A stretch of 64,000 nucleotides of DNA from Mytilus trossulus (GCF_036588685.1 NC_086382.1:70219999-70283998); one strand, 5' to 3'; counted from the stretch's first letter, positions 32,450-44,678 are shown. Made by a program: numbers and translations. The notes: a model not told the origin generated them from the sequence alone.

Positions 32450-32830
32450 CTTTGATTGGTCTTGTTTTCAAATTGGTCTACATTAAAGTCCAAAGGGTCC
32501 AAAATTAAACTTAGTTTGATTTTAACAAAAATTGAAATCTTGGGGTTCTTTGATATGCTGAATCCAAACATGTACTTAGATTTTTGATTATGGGCCCAGT
32601 TTTCAAGTTGGTCCAAATCAGGATCTAAAATTATTATATTAAGTATTGTGCAATAGCAAGTCTTTTCAATTGCACAGTATTGCACAATGGCAAGAAATAT
32701 CTAATTACACAATATTGTGAAATAGCATTTTTTTTTTAATTAGATTTATCTTTCTTTGTCCAGAATAGTAAGCAAGAAATATCTAATTGCACAATATTGT
32801 GCAATAGCAAGATTTTTTTTAATTGGAGTT
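32450..32830 (+). repeat. Dispersed repeat unit followed by palindromic ATTGCACAATATTGTGCAAT repeats
   Basis: 32450-32640 is another copy of the GGTCTACATTAAAGTCC family. 32640-32830 has three related palindromic blocks. The best, at 32786-32805, is a perfect 20-bp palindrome; the others (near 32645-32690 and 32700-32715) are diverged. AGCAAGAAATATCTAATT and TTATCTTTCTTTGTCCAGAA flank them repeatedly. Confidence 0.65.
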
Positions 32831-33629
32831 ATCTTTCTTTGTCCAGAATCAACTTAAATCTTTGTTATATACAATATACAATGTATTATGACCGGACGAG
32901 AAGCACTCTAATTAGTTGGACTATCATTTTTCTGACTTTAATTACTATATCTTTCAATTGTCATTCTTAACTCAAATATTCTTACACAATTATCTTTTGG
33001 TTTAAAATGTATGTTTCTACTAATCCGATAATGGACTTCGTATCTACGTGTCAAAGACAGTTTTAGCAGATTATCTGAACAATGGACAATAATTGCTTAA
33101 TCCGTTGTTACGTGTATTTTTATGTTATTATGTTTTATATACTTCTTAAAAATAATTTATATTCAGTTTTTGGATAGGTTCTTAAACCGTGAACACCGGA
33201 CTCAATATTGTAACATCGTTATATTCTTGTTGGATCGTTTATTAAATTGTTAAACTTTATACCGACTTGAATCTTCATTTTAATACCCAGCAAATAGTCT
33301 GGCTATACATATTCACTGTTTACTACCAACTGATAAATTAAAATAATCTTTACCATTCAGTGATAACAAGCAGTTTTTTTACATCTTAATATTTTATGAT
33401 GTATTTAAAATGAGTAGTTATTGTTGCAAACTCCATTAGAAATTTTAATTGAGATTAGTTTTGGAATAAGGGAAAGGGGGATGTGATTAAAAAAATTGGG
33501 TTCAATTTTCTTATTTGGAATTTCATAAATAAAAAGAAAATTTCTTCAAACATTTTTTTAAGAGGATTAATATTCAACAGCATAATAAATTGCTGTAAGA
33601 GAAAACAAAATGTTAAGTTCATTAGAACA
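32831..33629. other. No gene recognised
   Basis: AT-rich sequence without repeats I could pair. A plus-strand ORF at 33483-33689 is of low complexity and has no domain. Confidence 0.45.
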
Positions 33630-33960
33630 CATTCATTCTGTGTCAGAAACCTATGCTGTGTAAACTATTTAATCACAATCCAAATTTAGAGCTGAATCCA
33701 GCTTGAATGTTGTGTCCATACTTGCCCCAACCGTTCAGGGTTCAACCTCTGCGGTCGTATAAAGCTGCGCCCTGCGGATCATCTGGTTTTACATGCATAT
33801 ACCACATTCATTCGGTTTCGGGAACCTTTACTGCGTCAAATTTTAATCACAATCGAAATACAAAGCTGTACCAAGCTTGAACGTTTTGTCAAATATTGTT
33901 CAGCCTTCAAGGTTCAACATCTGCAGTCGAATCAAGATGTGACGTCTGGCTCATTTCAAT
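33630..33960 (+). repeat. Two diverged copies of a dispersed mussel repeat
   Basis: About 33640-33790 and about 33810-33960 share TTTAATCACAATC, AGCTTGAA, TGTC, GTTCA and CTGC(A/G)GTCG in the same order. A third relative lies upstream of each TIR gene (about 15170-15320 and 54400-54540). Confidence 0.6.
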
Positions 33961-34559
33961 TTGTGTTGTGTGAATTTCCATGATTATGAGTAATATGTTT
34001 ACTATTTGGTATATTAGTTCCTTGCAATGTCTACATGCCTATCAGACAGGGTTTACCTGACCTCAACTTCATTTCGGATCACTTTGATACTGTAGGCAAT
34101 AGGTAAACTATTTGATTTGTGAAATGATTGAAAGGCAGACCTGACCGTTGGCAGGTTTCATGTGACCTTGACCACAAAGTTCCATATCACAAATGTAAGG
34201 CTGGGATTGAGTTTAAAGGTAATTGCTCAAAACATACAGGAATCCAGTGCCAAAGACCGGCATTTTTGTAGTTTCCAGACAGTAACTTGTGTTTAAGAAT
34301 ATCTATCTAAAATATTGTACTACAAAGAGAACTTAAGGCTGGGATTGAGTTTGAGGGTAATTGTTCTAAGGCGGGTAATATAGTATTTTATTTCCTGTAT
34401 TAAGATAAAGCTTCACCTTTTAATATCTTTTCAACTAGTTATGGTGACCACAGAAAAGACATTAAGAATCAAGATGATTTGTATATGCCCGTTTACGGAA
34501 CATATTGTGGTATACAGTTGACTGTCTGTCCGTCCGTCGTTAACATGTTGGACATTAAC
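33961..34559. repeat. Degenerate TTGACC-family and other repeat remnants
   Basis: 33990-34180 contains a decayed unit of the TTGACCTCATTTTCATGG family (TTGGTATATTAGTTCCTTGCAA, CCTATCAGACAGG, TGTGACCTTGACC). Two AAGGCTGGGATTGAGTTT phrases follow at 34197 and 34333. No gene. Confidence 0.45.
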
Positions 34560-35170
34560 TTTAAAACCCATTTATCAATTTGCATAGCACTTTGTTTATA
34601 TCTATTGACGTGAGCTCCTTTTTGTTTTATTTGATAAATAGATTTTTACGTTTCCCAGTTGACTTTATTTTTCATTGCGAAATTTTGGTGAATTGTTTAT
34701 ATCTATTGACAAGAGCTCATTTTTGATTTTTATAAATTTTAGATTTCACGTTTCTGAGTTACAGAGTCATATATTTGTCAGAAAAGGGGATTTCTCTAGA
34801 TTCGGACAAAAACTGAAAAATGCTTTCACCAGTTCTCATGAAACTTTGTTGTCCGAGATTACTCTGCAAGACGTGATCCCACGTCCCAAGCTTGTTTGGC
34901 AAAACAGCCGTTGGACGTCAGAGTAATCTCGGACTAGAAACTTTGGTGAATAGTTTATATCTGTTGATGTTTATGATTTTATCAATTTTAGATTTTACAT
35001 TTCTGAGTTATGGGGTTTTATTCACTTAAAAAAAGGTGGAATTTTCCAGTTTTCGGACATTAACTCAACAATATGCGTCAGCAAATGTTATGAAATTTTG
35101 GTCAATTGTTTATATCTATTAATGTAATCTCCTGTTTGATTTTCATGAATTTCAAATATCACATTGAGAA
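34560..35170 (+). repeat. Tandem units of about 150-180 bp (TTTATATCTATTGA family)
   Basis: Repeated GAATTGTTTATATCTATTGA, GAGCTC, TTTTGATTTTTATAAATTTTA and TTTCTGAGTTA mark about four units, starting near 34590, 34685, 34948 and 35098. The same family, in opposite orientation, is at 3960-4260 and 39125-39400. A short MITE is inserted at 34849-34936. Confidence 0.65.
34849..34936. mobile_element. 88-bp MITE with 16-bp perfect inverted repeats and 9-bp flanking repeat
   Basis: GTCCGAGATTACTCTG (34851-34866) is the exact reverse complement of 34919-34934. GAAACTTTG flanks it on both sides (34840-34848 and 34937-34945), matching a 9-bp target duplication, though the host repeat has a similar sequence. 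The centre (GACGTGATCCCACGTCCC) contains a short inverted repeat. It has no coding capacity. Confidence 0.75.
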
Positions 35171-35779
35171 GTAATTAAACTTATTCTGTGAAAATGTGAC
35201 GGGCGTATCATGCGCTAATGTCATTACTGTAAATGTTTATTGATTTATAGCATACAAAAAAATAAAGCACTGTAAAAAAGTTTGGAAGTTGAAAGAATTG
35301 CATGTACTTTATAATTGTCCAGGTAAGATGCTTCAAAACAAGAATAGGCTTCATAATTTAAAAATTTTGGGACAAAAAAACCTACAATACACCAGTTGAA
35401 AGGAGGGCATAGTTTGTTTTATACTTATCTTAATACTAGGAACAGACATGGTCAATTGGTCAATTCTGTAAAAATATGAATAAAAAAAAATCCCTAAAAG
35501 GCTTAATCAAATCAGTCATGGTCAGTACATAATTATAGCAAAACTGTGTTTATGTTTACCGGACAGGGATAGATTAAAGTGGGGATGTAGGATTAAAAAA
35601 ATGGAAGAGGGGAAAGGGGGGGCTTGGAATGTGTCATTCAAGAAATGAAAGCTTAAAGGGAGAGAGTTTCAAAATAACAGCGATTTAGCCCCCCACTCAT
35701 GTATATCAAACAACAGCCTGATGGTGTACCACCAATAATTTTGTTTTCAGCATTTATGAGATTTATGAGGAAGGGATAG
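35171..35779. other. No gene recognised
   Basis: AT-rich sequence with no ORF of note and no repeat that I could pair inside the window. Confidence 0.45.
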
Positions 35780-36200
35780 GAGGCCTTATCGGGATCGTTT
35801 TTTTTTAAGCTCAGGATTTCGGGATCCGGGATTTCTTTTTCGCGAATTTCGGGATGTTAGGTTTTAATTTATTTAAATTCGGGACCTCGGGATTTCATGT
35901 TTTTAAGCCCGGGTTTAGGGATCAGGACCCCTCCTAACCCCCTTTTTTTTTTACCTATAAATAATATCGTCGCTCAATCGGCTATCTATGATAAGCTCGT
36001 ACATTTCACGAAAATTATTGAATGCGGAAAGCAGTCGACATGTAATCTATATTTCTTTGTTGTTAAATAAAAGGCAGTTACTATTTTGCCGGCACTGTGT
36101 GAAATATCTTAGTTCAAACCGGCAAAATAACCTATTTCTATAGAAATGCCGGGCTATTTTACTGGCACCATTAATTTAGTGTCATTTTGCCGGCGCTGGA
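35780..36200. repeat. GGGATTTCGGGAT-rich and TTTTGCCGGC-rich low-copy repeats
   Basis: 35780-35950 has several imperfect TTTCGGGAT or GGGATTT phrases, a pattern I know from mussel dispersed repeats. 36080-36200 has TTTTGCCGGC three times directly and once inverted (ACCGGCAAAATA). Confidence 0.45.
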
Positions 36201-36968
36201 AAAATAGAATATAAGTTAGCAGAGGGACATTTTATGTATACATGATAATAATAAAATTAATTAAAACTAATAGAGACAAGTCCCGTTAGAATAGCAAATC
36301 CCTGGTAAGGGGAAGCCAAGTTGAAACCTATTTTATTTAAAGATATGGTATGCAATTCAAATAACTAGCTATTATTTCAAAAGCAATATATTTTGGAGCT
36401 ATGCGGTTGTCTATGTCATATTGTATATATATATATATATTTCTCAAATTTATAATGATGCAATAGATAAAAGATAAATATAAAGATATTTTATTTCCTA
36501 ATCATAGGGCTCATAACAAGCATGTAATCACATAAAGTAAAAATAAAAAAGCCTTTCTCTCCTACTCGCATACACTCACAATGCATACAACTATCGTTCT
36601 GATTAAGGATGATTGATTTAACATGTAAATAGATTTCTAAAGAATTAGCTCAGTTATATTAATCAGAGATGGTCAAATATCATATTTGCTATTTTGCCGA
36701 TGCCCGATAAAAAGCATTTGCTTCAATATAATTATGTTTCCCCCTGTTATAAAATCAAGACTTCATGAGTTTGGGATGTTTCCACGAACTGATCAAGAAA
36801 TTACTTCAGTCTGACGTTTAACGCCATTTCAACTGGTATCGTATGTGGACGTCGTCAAACCGGGAACCGAAACGTTCAAGTTCAAGGCCATCATTAGCTC
36901 ATACCGACCGTTAATATTTGTATATATTCCGAAGGCAAACTGAATGTTTTACGGAGGGGAACAACCTA
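36201..36968. other. No gene recognised
   Basis: AT-rich sequence with a TA microsatellite near 36424-36440. It ends at the left boundary of copy B. Confidence 0.5.
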
Positions 36969-37287
36969 AGCAATATAATATTTGAAAGTAAAAATTTGTT
37001 TAAACTGAGATTTAAACGTTGATGACGTCATGAATTTTGAAGATTTATTGCACTAGTGCAATATTAGAATTCATTGCACGCTAACTTTTGGTTACGTTCT
37101 TTGGGAAATAGTATATTGCTATACAATAAATAAGATTTATTGCTTTAATTATTATTTTTTCTTCGCTATTTTAATAATATGAAATAAAATTACAGTTTTC
37201 AATTCGTACATGTGTTTGTTTATATCATTCCTTCATCCCATCAAACAGAGTAAAACCAGAATTTAAAAAAAAAATGTTTTTGGCTTA

Positions 37288-37810
37288 AAAGAGGGACGAA
37301 AGATACCAAAGGGACAGTCAAACTCATAAATCTAAAACAAACTGACAACGCCATGGCTAAAAATGAAAAAGACAAACAGAAAAACAATAGTACACATGAC
37401 ACAACATAGAAAACTAAAGAATAAACACACGAACCCCACCAAAAACTAGGGGTGATCTCAGGTGCTCCGGAAGGGTAAGCAGATCCTGCTCCACATGTGG
37501 CACCCGTCGTGTTGCTTATGTGATTACAAATCCGGTAAATAGTCTAATTCGGTAGGTCATATTCATGAAAGGGAAGGTGATTTTAGTTAAGACGTAGGGA
37601 ACATATCCGATATCATTTGTGAAACGGTTATTCCATAACGGTCAACCAACTCGTGATGGCGTCCGTAAAATTTACGAAGGGGATGATTTCAACTTCACCA
37701 TTTGGAACTCTTGGTTTAATAGCTTCCTTGTGAGCAGTAACCCTCTATCAAGAAAATCAGGATAGGAAATGCAAGCTTACATGTCGTCACTATATAAAGC
37801 GGCATAACTC
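37288..37810 (+). repeat. Dispersed mussel repeat, copy B
   Basis: The counterpart of 2130-2650, with a few substitutions (for example GGTCATATTC for GGTCACATTC). Confidence 0.7.
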
Positions 37811-40800
37811 TTTTACGTTATGTTGGAGAAATGTTTAATTCAAAGTTAGTCCCTCCCCTGTTGTTATCTAATTTCAGAATTAGGCACTTCAGTTGCACAA
37901 GTCGCAGATCGAAAGTAAAAGAAATATTTTGGAATTGAAGTCAATATAAGCCCATCCCTGTGATAACTGATTTCTGTAATATTTATATTTGAATCATTTG
38001 AAAATTGACTTGGGTAAGTGAGGCACATACATATTTTTACTTTGTTATACTAGATGTCAGTGTTATATTCGAATGTAACCCCATCCAGGATGGTCGAATT
38101 AATGTAACCCCATCTTTGATTTGATGGGTTAATAAGGCCAATAAGGTTTTGTTATTATAAAGAGGGGGGCAAGGGGTTTAACTGTTATGCTGTTATGGAG
38201 CAATTTCATTCTTTGTTATGTTATTCTGAAAATATATTTGCTGTTAGCTGTTATTGTCCTATTCTTTGTTAGCTGTTATTGAGCTTTTAGTCTTTTTGGT
38301 ATCTGTTATTGTGATTATGTGTTTGCTGTTAACTGTTATTGAAAATTTGAATGTTAGCATTTTTTTACATAAATTTTCGGTATAAATTGAAGATCATTAG
38401 ACATTGGGGTCTACCACTACTAATATGTTGGTCCCGTATTCAGAGAAGGATTGCATTAACATATACCAGGAACATATCCCCCAGCATATACCCTTCACAG
38501 AAGTGAGGTCCAGGACAATTCCAGTATATCTTATGATTATCCTTTGTAATAAATTCCTTTTTTTTTTGGAACATGTATTTAGAATTATCTCATTCTTTTG
38601 TATGAGGATAATGTTCCTTGTTTTCCGTACCAACATATTAAATCAGAAAAATTCTTAATATGACAAAAAGGAAAATATATGGCCATGCAGGAATATCTGA
38701 CAAGAATCTCATTTAAGGACTAGCTCCTTAGCTTACAACCAGTTAACCTTGGTACATTGACTCAGCTCTGTGATTCTTTTCAAAGCAGAACCAAACACAT
38801 TGTACATTGAAAGTTCCAACCATGTAATGTACTGGGTTCCGAAGCTGCACATAGCTAATTACAAACAAAGATTTATTTCATCTTCAGGCTATTGGTCCCC
38901 TACCAAACTATGTATTCTAATTACTAGTACACTTGGTGCAATCAAAAGCCTGAAAAAAAATTTCAAATTGAGCCTTTGAAAATAGTGGAATAAATTACTG
39001 TTGGAGTCTTTAAATTGGTTCGTCAATCGAGGTACTTGATAAATACCATGCTTATAGTTGGTGCGTTTGATTTTTCTACCCTATATACTACTTTGCCTCA
39101 TAGTCTTATTTAGAAAAAATCACACACCTCATTTAATTAAAACCCTTAACTCTGAAACGTAAAATCTAAAAATTATAAAAATTGAAAGGGAGCTCATGTC
39201 AATAGATATAAACAATTCACTAATTTAAAAATTCTTGCAAATTTGTGAAAGGATTTTTGAGATATTATCAGAAACTGAAGAAAAAAAATATTGAATAAAC
39301 CCCCTAATATTACTCAGAAACTTAAAATCTGAAATTTATATAAAAAAAAACTAAGGGGAGCACACGTCATTAGATACAATGTATAAACAATTTCCTAACG
39401 TTTTATGCAAATTGGTTAAAGAGTGTTGGAGCTAATGTTCGACATGTTGACGACAGACAGACAACAGTATTCCATAAAACGTCCTGTAAAGAAGCGTATA
39501 CAAATATATTGAGTATTAAACACATTCTAGATACACAATTTTAAAACATGTTCATAGAAAATGGAATTCATTACAAAGGAATATATATATACCCATAATA
39601 AAAAATATTGGATTTGTCAAGGATCGGACTTCTTTTAATATTTCATTTACTGTTATCTTTTTTTGTCCATTTTAATTCCTTGTTATCTGTTATAAGCCAA
39701 ATCAATTTGCTGTTTTGCTGTTATTGGGACCCCCCTTGTCCCCCTCTATAAACATATAATTATGTTGTTTCTAGTTATGACAGTTTTCAATTCATACATT
39801 CATCTAATCAGACAGAGCATTGAATTTCCTGTGTAGACAACAAGACTTTTGATTTTCTGAAATCTGTTCAGTTAAAGATTTAGGTCAACGGAAACCAGAG
39901 CTTCAACATGTTCACAAAGTAAGTTATACACTTAATATACATCGTACAAACACAGGTAATAGGCAAGTACACAGAAATGCTTTATTCCATTCTCAATTTT
40001 ATTTATGATAATTTTGTACATCAAAATTAATTTTTATGATAACTGCATGTTAAAATGTTTGTTTAAGATTGGTTACATTATTTGATATTTAGTTTTTCAA
40101 TTGCTTTGATATCAATATACATGTATGATCTATACAGAATGTTTACACGATAAGGTACTATAGGTACCAGTCTTGTATTACAACTCCAGTTTCTCCGTGC
40201 ATGTCAAAACATGTAGGGAAACAAAATAGTGCATTTTTTCTGATTTTTTTTCTGAACTCAATTTATTCTGTTTGATTATAAGTTTATGCTGAATTGAAAC
40301 ATATATATAGATTTTTAAAAAATCTTGCATATTTCGGGGGATATCAATCCTGAAAAGTGGAAGGATATCATGTTTACTGGAACATGTGGAAGTGGTGCGG
40401 CCTAGTAAAAACAGCAAACAGAAAGTAGAAGAAAAAATGTTTTGAGTTCAGGATTACGTAACTTGTTATTCTTCGTGGCATGACCCACTTTTTGTCGATT
40501 AAATCACAATTTCACATTAGTACATACATGAATTGAATATGATTTTTTTTTTCTATGTAGCATTTTTATTTTTTTATTTTCAAAGATCAGCTGTTTTGCA
40601 TTTTTTATTACTTGAAATCTTTGACTCTATGTCCTGTCTTTTAATTTTGTTTACTCTATTCGGTTCTGCCTTATGCATGTTATAATGTATATATACAAAG
40701 TTTAGTTGCACTTGTCAAGAAATAAATGACCATGTATAAAATTTTATAGACAATGTACAAATTTAGTCAGATGGGTTTATGATGTAAGTAAACACTGCAT

Positions 40801-41732
40801 TCAGATAACTGAATGACCATGTAACGTAAACCCCATTACACATTTTACTTTTAAGTGTATTGGGGAAGTTAAGAGTTTAATTATTAAGAGTAATTCAACG
40901 GTCACTTCAAAGATGCAAAAGTTTAATTATTACTTTATTTGATTAATGGGATATTTTCTACGGGTACTATATAAACAAGGTTGTTCCGTTGGTGTACTAT
41001 CAGTGTATTCCTACTGAACAGAACTTTGTGTTGTTATTAAAAGGCTGGTTAAAAAATTTGTAACGACTTAGGCCGTGTTCACATTGACCTAAACTCACAC
41101 ATAAACTAAACATAATTGCGTTCCCATTGATAAAACTCAATGTTTACATGCAGTTTAGCACATACTTACAACTTTTCGTCCAATCAAATTGCTTGAATTT
41201 GTCTTCTAACTTTCGTAGTACATACTTGTTCGTGTACTAAGTAACTACGCATGAATGACCACAAGGGTTAGATTTCATTGTATCGTAATCAAGATATTGA
41301 AATACAAATTGCTACTGGCTATTTTGGAAAAAATGTTGTGTTCCAAATTAAACTAAATAGTTTGTAATTAGTTTTCAAATTAATTTTTAAACATCCCACT
41401 ATTTAATCTTTGGATCAAGAAATGTTTTTGACAATTAAAAGTTTCTTTCAATTAAATAAAGAGTAACAAATATACATTGTAGTTCATTATAACTTGATTA
41501 GAGTACAATGCCATCTAAAATTGTAATCATTTATATTATCTTCCATGTAATTACTTTGTACACAAAAATAGAGTGAACCATGAAACCTTGTTAAGGGAAA
41601 TACAAGCAATTTGATATATTTCATGAATGAATTGGTTATTGGTTACTTAATGTCCAGTGACAGATATTTCATGCATGTGAACTATTCACTAGACTACCTA
41701 TGGTAACATACCAGGGGCAGATCCATCCATTT

Positions 41733-42503
41733 GTGAATGAATGAATGATTTTATTCTCATAAACTAGTACATAGCTACAGAGATAATAACAGTTCATATA
41801 TAATACATATCTTTGTTTCGCATGTGTGAAAATAATAACATTATAATAATATTACAGTTCCTCTAACCAGGAGGACAGACTTTCAATGATATATATCGTA
41901 TAAATCTACACAATTTTTCTAGTTTTACAACATTTTCAGATGAGAATACATTTTTAAATTTAATAATGTTTGCATTTTTGTTACAATAGTGTGGTAAATA
42001 TTTTTCTCTTTCTATGTTAAAACAATTGCATGACATAATGTAGTGAAATTCATCGCCAATATCTTTAGAGCTACAGAGATTACAAGACCTTTCGGATCTC
42101 GGAATAGTTTGCCACCTTCCTGTCTCCACTGGCAAACGATGATTTCCGCATCTAAATTTACACAAAGTATATAAAAAATTAAAAGGCAAGGTCGACAAAT
42201 ACTTTTCAAATTTAAATTCAGTCTTGAAAATTCTATAACATAAACCTTTTGAAGATTGGTGTAAATCTGCACACCACTCTTGTTGAAATTGGTCTTTAAG
42301 CTTTTGCTCAATACTTAACTTTATCCATTTTTTGTTAAAATAATCTTGGCAATGCCATATATTTGACATGCCACATTCATCAAAAATGTTCTTAATACAT
42401 AAAATCCATTTATTTCCAATACCATAATTGTTATAATTAATGTATAGTAATTTATATAGTATACAGGATAATTTATCTTCATTTGTATTATCAAGAAGGC
42501 GGT
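41733..42503 (-). mobile_element. 5'-truncated LINE 3' end with TCAT-repeat tail, only in copy B
   Basis: On the minus strand a frame (to 41863) encodes a C-terminal LINE region with YTLCKFRCGNHRLPVETGRW and a Cys/His cluster CNLCSSKDIGDEFHYIMSC. This is typical of the zinc-finger-like end of many non-LTR elements. The 3' end is a short TCATTCATTCAT tail, as in CR1/RTE-like elements. It interrupts the GGTTCCAATCC repeat that is unbroken in copy A at 6751-6760, with loss of a few target bases. The first 20 or so codons of the apparent ORF (42564-42504) come from this flanking repeat by chance. The RT itself is absent, so it is dead on arrival. Confidence 0.75.
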
Positions 42504-43336
42504 TCCAATCCAAAATAAAGGGGGAGGAGTTCAACTGTATGTTCTTATTCAAAGCATTGATCACTTTAATTTTCCCATGTATATTTAAAAAAGAAACATT
42601 TTTTTTCTATAAAATTGATACTTACAACACTTATTAATAAAGTTCTTTACCGAAATATTTGTCTAAACTTGATATATTTATTTGTTATAAAAACATTTTA
42701 CGTAGCCTTATTAACCCCTCATCAAGACTCACCCATCATCATTGCCGAACACATAATTCATTCGAAAAGGTCTTCCCAAATCGATTTGACAGAAATATTT
42801 GCCACTGGTCTGTATATTCAAACAACGATTCACTTATAAATGCATTACTGAAAAAGGGTGAGGTTAATTGTTTGTTTGTATAGTACCTGAAACCCGTTAA
42901 AATACAATAAGAAATAGATTTTTTTTAAAAACATTACCCCTCCCTTTGCCAAATACTCATTGGAGAAAAAATAGCATTTGAAACAAACAGAAGAGATAGA
43001 AATGTAATGATCCTTAACATCGCAATTCTTTCTCTTCATCTGTAAGCACGCTGATGGCGATCCTACGTTTTAATGCGTAATCAAGACATCGTTAAACTAC
43101 TGCAAATCATCCAAAATGACTTCTTAAAGAAGCAACCACTTTACTTCCCCCAAAAAAGGGGAGGGGGTTCTGACTCAGATATTTTTCTCGTGCGAAAGTT
43201 TTTAATTAGTTCTTTTTCGATGGTACCAATTCAATATTTAACACTATAATGTATGGAGAAACTTTGGATTCAGAATATTTGTTCATTTTAAAATCATCTG
43301 AATGGCCCGATTTTTTTTTAAATCAAATTGTGGAAA

Positions 43337-43480
43337 CTCAACCGCCGGTAAACTCAACCGCCGGTAAACTCAACCGCCGGTAAACTCAACCGCCGGTTAA
43401 CTCAACCACCGGTTAACTCAACCGCCGGTTAACGCAACCGCCGGTTAACCCAACCGCCGGTTAACTCAACCGCCGGTTAC
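43337..43480 (+). repeat. 16-bp minisatellite, array 1 (9 units)
   Basis: The unit is TTAACTCAACCGCCGG with variants (TAAACTC, CCACCGG, TTAACGC, TTAACCC). The last five variants stand in the same order in all four arrays, just before the TATA box. Confidence 0.9.
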
Positions 43481-43486
43481 CATATC

Positions 43487-43497
43487 TATATAAATAG
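43487..43497 (+). promoter_or_regulatory. TATA box, unit 1
   Basis: TATATAAATAG fits the Pol II TATA consensus very well. Initiation about 30 bases downstream would fall at about 43517-43520, just before the hammerhead stem I at 43523. It is present unchanged in all four units. Confidence 0.65.
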
Positions 43498-43522
43498 GGT
43501 GCAAACATTAATCCACCATTCT

Positions 43523-43563
43523 GCCTCTGATGAAGGTCCTTTATGGACCGAAACCGGTCAGGC
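43523..43563 (+). ncRNA. Type I hammerhead ribozyme, array unit 1
   Basis: Stem I pairs GCCU (43523-43526) with AGGC (43560-43563). The core CUGAUGA is 43527-43533, followed by one extra A (43534). Stem II is GGUCC (43535-43539) with GGACC (43545-43549) around the loop UUUAU. GAAA is 43550-43553. Stem III is the palindrome ACCGGU (43553-43558), which has no loop and so suits a dimer. The cleavage triplet GUC ends at 43559. The extra A between the core and stem II also occurs in a natural viroid hammerhead (CChMVd), as I recall. All other core positions are canonical. Confidence 0.75.
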
Positions 43564-43923
43564 TATCAAACATCACCAGGCGCTGTTAATTATGTGTATT
43601 GGTATATACTATATTTTTATGCTTTTACATTTTTCTCACTGATACACATAGTTAATATGGCTTCTACTAACGAAAGCTCCATGGAGCTAATGTGTTTAGA
43701 GACTACTTATGTCAGTACACCTTTCCTATATTGCCTATTGATTTTTCACTGGCATAGGACCTCTAAGCGTAAGCCTAGCGATTACCTGAAATTGATGTAT
43801 ATATGTAATACCTACATTACAAACTTAAGGTGTTGAAAACTTTCTAACACTGAGGATTAATATTCATCTACCTTTGATCTTGAAAGGAGTACTAAAGGCT
43901 TAAATGAAGCATTCTCAATAAGA

Positions 43924-43967
43924 ACCCCCCCCCTAAACCAAATTTTGTTTGGTTAGGGGGGGGGTAA
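43924..43967. repeat. Poly-C / poly-G hairpin, unit 1
   Basis: A C-run followed by TAAACCAAA, a short loop and TTTGGTTA with a G-run form a long GC-rich hairpin with one bulge. Run lengths differ between units (about 9C/9G, 14C/10G, 11C/12G). The strands could also form G-quadruplex-like or i-motif structures. Confidence 0.8.
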
Positions 43968-43974
43968 TAGTTTT

Positions 43975-44305
43975 GACTTGATGTTTTGGTGTATCACAAG
44001 CTAAAACGTCAAGACTGCATGACTACCATGAAATACTATTATTAGACTTGATATTTAGGTGTATCATAAGCCAAAGATCAAGACTGCATGACTACCATGA
44101 ATTACTATTTCAAGACTTGATATACAGGTGTATCATAAGCCTGAGGTCAAGACTGCATGACTACTAGGAAGTACTATTTCAAGACTTGATATTTAGGTGT
44201 ATCATAAGCCAAATATTAAGATCACATAACTACCATGAAATACTATTCCAAGACTTGATATTTAGGTGGATCATAAGCCAAAGATCAAGACTAAATGATT
44301 ACTAT
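43975..44305 (+). repeat. Five tandem repeats of about 66 bp inside the unit
   Basis: Each holds GACTTGATATTTAGGTGTATC, ATAAGCC, ATCAAGACTGCATGACTACC and ATGAAATACTATT with substitutions. The 87-codon ORF starting at 44186 lies over these repeats and is probably not a real gene. Confidence 0.85.
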
Positions 44306-44492
44306 GTACTTCTTAAATTATTAAAACACCCTTTATCCAATGCTAAAGCCCAAATATGGTTATATCATCAGGTCACATGCTTACCGTATAGTGTAAAAAT
44401 GTTTACCGTAACATGTCAAAAAGTTTACTGTAACATGAACATTAGCTAAATATAGATAATTGTAACCATGGAAAATCCCACTGGGATTTTTC

Positions 44493-44656
44493 ACCGGTTA
44501 ACTCAACCGCCGGTAAACTCAACCGCCGGTTAACTCAACCGCCGGTAAACTCAACCGCCGGTAAACTCAACCGCCGGTTAACTCAACCACCGGTTAACTC
44601 AACCGCCGGTTAACGCAACCGCCGGTTAACCCAACCGCCGGTTAACTCAACCGCCG
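44493..44656 (+). repeat. 16-bp minisatellite, array 2 (10 units)
   Basis: Same unit and same final variant order as array 1. It is preceded by the palindrome AAAATCCCACTGGGATTTT (about 44471-44489). Confidence 0.9.
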
Positions 44657-44667
44657 GTTACCATATC

Positions 44668-44678
44668 TATATAAATAG
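44668..44678 (+). promoter_or_regulatory. TATA box, unit 2
   Basis: TATATAAATAG, 36 bases upstream of the ribozyme, exactly as in unit 1. Confidence 0.65.

Noticed and set aside
42504..42564. First 20 codons of the minus-strand LINE ORF
   Set aside because: The same bases are present in copy A without the LINE, so they belong to the target repeat and are read through by chance.
43337..43480. CRISPR-like spaced repeats
   Set aside because: The 16-bp units are contiguous with no unique spacers, and the genome is eukaryotic; this is a minisatellite.
43543..43836. 97-codon ORF repeated in all array units (43543, 44724, 45911; truncated at 47130)
   Set aside because: Its ATG lies in the hammerhead stem II loop, it has no domain, and its conservation is no better than that of the non-coding rest of the unit. 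Identity reflects recent tandem duplication, not coding constraint. A translation test in relatives would be needed.
44186..44449. 87-codon ORF in each array unit
   Set aside because: It lies on top of the 66-bp tandem repeats and has repeated, low-information sequence.
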